Source: Nitrospirota bacterium (GTDB lineage Bacteria > Nitrospirota > Thermodesulfovibrionia > Thermodesulfovibrionales > BMS3Bbin05). From it: a DNA stretch of 43,524 nucleotides. A program made the translations under genes and the position numbers. Positions 40,760 through 43,524 of this stretch are shown in pieces. The notes under the pieces were generated by a model, which was not told the DNA's origin, made no database searches, and saw only the letters and a list, made by a program, of their open reading frames with translations. The stretch covers positions 983,198-1,026,721 of the forward strand of contig CP070669.1 of NCBI GenBank assembly GCA_020351835.1. Direction: 5' to 3'. Position 1 is the first letter of the stretch; every line of letters begins with the position of its first letter.

Positions 40760-41521
40760 TCAGTACTTCTTGGTCTTTATCTTTGGATGGCACGGCCTGC
40801 AGAACTGGACAGGAAGGGCTACATTATAGTGACAGGCTCCGCAGAACTTGCGTTCAAGAATGTATTTCATCCTGAAATGCTTTGTTCCCTTTTCTTTTAT
40901 GTTGAATATGTCCGGATGGCAATCCGCGCAATCAAGCCACCTTATATGTGTCTTGTGGCGGAACACTGATACTGCATCGTCGGCCATTGACCATTCAGGT
41001 TGCAATACCAGGGTTTTCTTGAAAGGGATAGATTCATAATTGTCATCAAATACACTTTGTTTAGGAGAGATGAGGCCCTTCCTTATTGCCCTTGACCAGT
41101 TTATCTTATCCCCAAATGGTGTTTTAGGAAGTCTCTTTGAAAGTTCTTCGAACTTCTCCCGGCCATAATCTATGTTGCCATTGTGGCATTTGTCGCAGTT
41201 ATCTTCAGTATGACCGAAAGCTATGTCACCGTTGTGGCAAGCGCCACAGTATTCACCGTTAAGATTAGCCTCTTCCGTGATCTCGGTATCACCTGTTTTC
41301 ATGGCGAAATCAAGCTCAAAGTGACATACCCTGCATGTATACCTCGTTCGGTGAACCCAGTGAGAGAATATTGCAGGTTTTTGCCCGGCCTTTTCTGATG
41401 TGCGGTTCAGAAGGAAGTTGCCGTACTGGGACGGCGGCGGCAGCTCGGGAAAGTTCCAAAAGGTTTCGTAGCTAGCCCCTACCAGAAGCAGTACGCAGAT
41501 AAGAAGAACGACACCTCGCAT
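40760..41521 (-). CDS. Hexahaem c7-type cytochrome A
   Basis: A 253-residue exported cytochrome with an N-terminal hydrophobic segment (VVLLICVLLLVGAS) that may stay as an anchor. Six CxxCH haem sites: CRVCH, CGACH, CDKCH, then CADCH, CGACH, CRPCH. They form two copies of the three-haem c7-like domain, each starting with a His-rich F-S/R-H-x2-H stretch that supplies distal ligands and containing CGACHNG- or CGACHY-type centres. Such proteins carry electrons across the periplasm in metal-respiring bacteria. It is a paralogue of the next gene upstream, 51 bases away. Confidence 0.92.
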   Translation of the reverse strand: MRGVVLLICVLLLVGASYETFWNFPELPPPSQYGNFLLNRTSEKAGQKPAIFSHWVHRTRYTCRVCHFELDFAMKTGDTEITEEANLNGEYCGACHNGDIAFGHTEDNCDKCHNGNIDYGREKFEELSKRLPKTPFGDKINWSRAIRKGLISPKQSVFDDNYESIPFKKTLVLQPEWSMADDAVSVFRHKTHIRWLDCADCHPDIFNIKEKGTKHFRMKYILERKFCGACHYNVALPVQFCRPCHPKIKTKKY

Positions 41522-41572
41522 ATCTCTTATATCCAGATCAGATAACTAAGCAAAGTCAGAATATGGTATCGA

Positions 41573-42334
41573 TCAATATACCTCTTTTATGTGACAAAGC
41601 TGGCAATCATAGAACGGAAAGGCGACTTTGTCATGACATGCGCCGCAGTACATTCCATTGAATATCTCTTCCATGGTGTACTTGGTCGCACCCTTCTTGG
41701 CACCAAATATCTCCGGATGACAGAGCTCGCAACCGTTCATTACGGCATGTTTCTTGTGAGAGAAGATGATGTCCGGCATGCCAAGGATAGTGGACTTAAT
41801 ATCAAAGTCCTTCTGAGGATCTAATGCTTTTCTCTGCATGGAAACACCTTCTATGAAATCGATCAGTTTCATTTTTCCGTTTTCTTCAGCCTTTAACCAG
41901 TCTACGCGGTTGCCGAAACGTGCTTGCGGCATGCCCTTGATAGAGTCATAAAAGGCCTTTGGCGAAGATTTCTTTCCAAACGAATGGCACTTCTCGCAGT
42001 TGTCCCTGGCCTGGGAGTTGAAAGCAATGTCCCCGTTATGGCATGTCCCACAAAAAAGACCGAGCTGATTGTCTTCCTCCATGATGCCCGTTCCTCCTGC
42101 CTGCATTGCAAAGCCCACGTCAACATGACACACTCTGCATGTGTACTTCTTCCTGTGTATCCAGTGCTTAAAGACGACAGGGGCAATATTCTCTTTTTCA
42201 GAGTAATTATTTATCACAACATTGCCGAACTCATGAGGCCTTTTCATTCTTTTCTTTGTTCCAAATGTCGCTGCGAACGCGACAGAAACAGATAAGAGAA
42301 CTATACCCGAGATTATCAACACCCTTGTTTTCAT
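41573..42334 (-). CDS. Hexahaem c7-type cytochrome B
   Basis: A 253-residue paralogue of the gene at 40760-41521. A signal peptide (MKTRVLIISGIVLLSVSVAFAATFG) precedes two three-haem domains: CRVCH, CGTCH, CEKCH and CELCH, CGACH, CQLCH. Shared segments such as HRKKYTCRVCH and CHNGDIAF show a local duplication. I use ATG 42334 with GGGGG eight bases upstream; a GTG at 42343 is possible. A promoter (TTGACT, 17 bases, TAGAAT) directly upstream suggests that the pair forms its own transcript, separate from the large cytochrome. Confidence 0.92.
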   Translation of the reverse strand: MKTRVLIISGIVLLSVSVAFAATFGTKKRMKRPHEFGNVVINNYSEKENIAPVVFKHWIHRKKYTCRVCHVDVGFAMQAGGTGIMEEDNQLGLFCGTCHNGDIAFNSQARDNCEKCHSFGKKSSPKAFYDSIKGMPQARFGNRVDWLKAEENGKMKLIDFIEGVSMQRKALDPQKDFDIKSTILGMPDIIFSHKKHAVMNGCELCHPEIFGAKKGATKYTMEEIFNGMYCGACHDKVAFPFYDCQLCHIKEVY

Positions 42335-42366
42335 TCTGAACACCCCCGTATCGGAAATATTTTTAA

Positions 42367-42395
42367 ATTCTATACAATAACCGGCTATTAGTCAA
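42367..42395 (-). promoter_or_regulatory. Sigma-70 promoter of the hexahaem cytochrome pair
   Basis: On the minus strand TTGACT (42390-42395), 17 bases, then TAGAAT (42367-42372). The expected leader is about 26 bases and contains the ribosome-binding site of the gene starting at 42334. Confidence 0.65.
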
Positions 42396-42416
42396 ATATA
42401 TTAAATTGTGCGGCTA

Positions 42417-43524
42417 TCACCTGTGGCAGTATTTGCACAGGTCAGCCGGTTTTTCCGTTTCATAACGGAACAGGTTTCCCCAGTCAGAGCTGTGGGGATC
42501 ATGACATCCAGAGCATGACATCCTTGTGCCTGGCCTTCTTGGGTTCTCAACCGTAGACAGAGGATGATTCTTCGCTTCGCCGTCTTTCGCCTTTGGCAAC
42601 TTTGTCACCGGGTGAGGTCTGTCAAAGTTCCTCTTGTGACACTTCTTGCAGTTATCGTCGACATCGGTCTTGAGAAGCCCCCTGTCTGACGTAGAGTGAA
42701 TACCGTGACAATCATAACATCTGCCGTCAGCAACCGGTTTGTGGACCTTTGCTCTTCTAAAACCTTCCGCATTGTGGCACTTATAGCATAGCTTCGGCAC
42801 TGTATCATGGAGCAGCTTCTTACCCTCGCTCTGATGAGCATCATGGCAGTCACTACACATTCCTATCTTGAAGGGGCCGTGCTGGTTTCTTCCCATGAAC
42901 TCCTGCTCCATGTGACAGTCGAAACACAGGGCCTTTGTTGATTTTGCGAGCATATTGTTGGACTTTGAAGAATGAGGGTTATGACAGGTCGAGCAACGGC
43001 CCGATGCGACAGGCCTGTGGACGTTCTTCCCGCTGGTGTAGTTCTTTTGGTCATGACATGTGAAACACAGATCAGGCTGCTTCGAGGCCATCAGGTTCTC
43101 ATTCCTGGATACGTGAGCATCATGGCATGCAAGGCATCTGCCGTCCTCTACCGGTTCATGCAATACACCAAGCTCGAACATCTTCTTCTCATGACAGCTG
43201 TAACAAAGATCAGGAGTGCTTTTCAGTAACAGGTTCTTGTCATCACCGCTATGAGGGTCATGACATGCGGAGCAGTTGCCTAATATGATCGGCTGGTGTA
43301 TGGACTGGCCTGACCTCAGGGCACCCTTATCATGACACTGGAAGCAGAGTTCGGTTGTATCAAAAGCAAGAAGCTTAGAACTGTGCTCAGAGCTGTGAGG
43401 GTCATGGCAGAAATTGCACATTCCGGCCTCAGCGGGAAAGTGTGCATTCTTCTTAGACATTATCTTCCTGTCATGGCAATTAAAGCACTGGTCAGCCGGA
43501 TTTACCTTGAGAAGACCGGGGTAT
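42417..43524 (-). CDS. Large multihaem cytochrome, doubled CxxCH type (5' end outside window)
   Basis: The reading frame is open to the window edge. The internal ATG at 43460 is not a likely start, because codons before it encode VNPADQCFNCHDRK, another haem site in register with the repeats. At least 369 residues and 15 CxxCH sites are visible. They come in alternating pairs, C-F/Y-x-CH (after a P-D/K-LC turn) and GxC-x2-CHDPH/A-S (after an H-x-P-V/I run), with a unit of about 36 residues: the doubled CxxCH motif family. The pattern loosens only in the last three haems. Such proteins act as electron conduits in the periplasm or at the cell surface. Signal peptide and full length lie outside. 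Confidence 0.93.
   Translation of the reverse strand, partial: YPGLLKVNPADQCFNCHDRKIMSKKNAHFPAEAGMCNFCHDPHSSEHSSKLLAFDTTELCFQCHDKGALRSGQSIHQPIILGNCSACHDPHSGDDKNLLLKSTPDLCYSCHEKKMFELGVLHEPVEDGRCLACHDAHVSRNENLMASKQPDLCFTCHDQKNYTSGKNVHRPVASGRCSTCHNPHSSKSNNMLAKSTKALCFDCHMEQEFMGRNQHGPFKIGMCSDCHDAHQSEGKKLLHDTVPKLCYKCHNAEGFRRAKVHKPVADGRCYDCHGIHSTSDRGLLKTDVDDNCKKCHKRNFDRPHPVTKLPKAKDGEAKNHPLSTVENPRRPGTRMSCSGCHDPHSSDWGNLFRYETEKPADLCKYCHR

Noticed and set aside
1-43524. Mobile elements, CRISPR arrays, tRNA or toxin-antitoxin systems
   Set aside because: I found no transposase or integrase motifs, no regularly spaced direct repeats, no tRNA-like cloverleaf and no paired small genes with toxin or antitoxin signatures.

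Overview
The window is a gene-dense stretch (moderate GC, no gene-free gap over 300 bases) of a Gram-negative, respiring bacterium. Signal peptides and an outer-membrane barrel candidate, a type-B succinate dehydrogenase, multihaem c-type cytochromes with c7-like and doubled CxxCH repeats, a TRAP-TAXI transporter and a sulfur-carrier type amino-acid pathway together suggest a Desulfobacterota/Geobacter-like or Nitrospirota-like anaerobe or facultative metal/sulfur respirer. I cannot fix the taxon from sequence alone. I saw no tRNA, rRNA, CRISPR array, transposase or phage gene.

Layout. 20-3395 (minus) is one tight operon: JAMM metalloprotease, zinc-ribbon threonine-synthase-like PLP enzyme, MoaD/ThiS-like sulfur carrier, stand-alone NIL-domain protein, true threonine synthase. 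3499-8883 holds a secreted VIT/VWA protein with an AgmX/PglI-type C-terminus, an SRAP/HMCES DNA-protein crosslink protein, an odd Cys-rich response regulator with a YkgJ protein, a small membrane protein and a beta-barrel candidate. 9074-13606 (minus) is lipA, an alaC-like aminotransferase, homoserine dehydrogenase, a TusA protein and a ThiF/MoeB-type activating enzyme, which is the likely partner of the sulfur carrier in the first operon. 13789-20586 contains mazG, a cold-shock gene, rimI, an AmmeMemoRadiSam radical SAM enzyme, a large glycosyltransferase-like protein of unknown role, fxsA, an M28 peptidase and two small genes with strong ribosome-binding sites. 20743-24567 is the MoxR/DUF58/transglutaminase trio. 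24568-27951 is a secreted unknown, pcm, a COG2509-type flavoprotein and surE. 28045-31390 is sdhCAB. 31619-34959 is a TAXI-type TRAP transporter plus a UspA protein. 35056-36858 is an FAH-family enzyme and an AEC transporter. 36868-40601 (minus) is a three-gene redox module: PCMH-type flavoenzyme, two-cluster Fe-S protein, geranylgeranyl-reductase-like flavoprotein. 40760-43524 (minus) is two paralogous hexahaem cytochromes and a cytochrome with at least 15 haems that runs off the window.

Most notable. (1) The parts of a protein-thiocarboxylate sulfur system (carrier, JAMM tail-trimming protease, adenylating enzyme, TusA, fold-II PLP enzyme) are split between two loci that also carry homoserine/threonine genes. 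The duplicated threonine-synthase-like enzyme has lost the phosphate-site signature kept by its neighbour, so it may be the sulfhydrylase. (2) At least eight transcription units start with a promoter whose -10 box lies only 5-9 bases before the start codon, with no Shine-Dalgarno sequence, whereas genes inside operons have strong ones. This points to systematic leaderless translation of first genes. (3) The 692-residue glycosyltransferase-like protein and the three-gene flavin/Fe-S module have no function I can assign.
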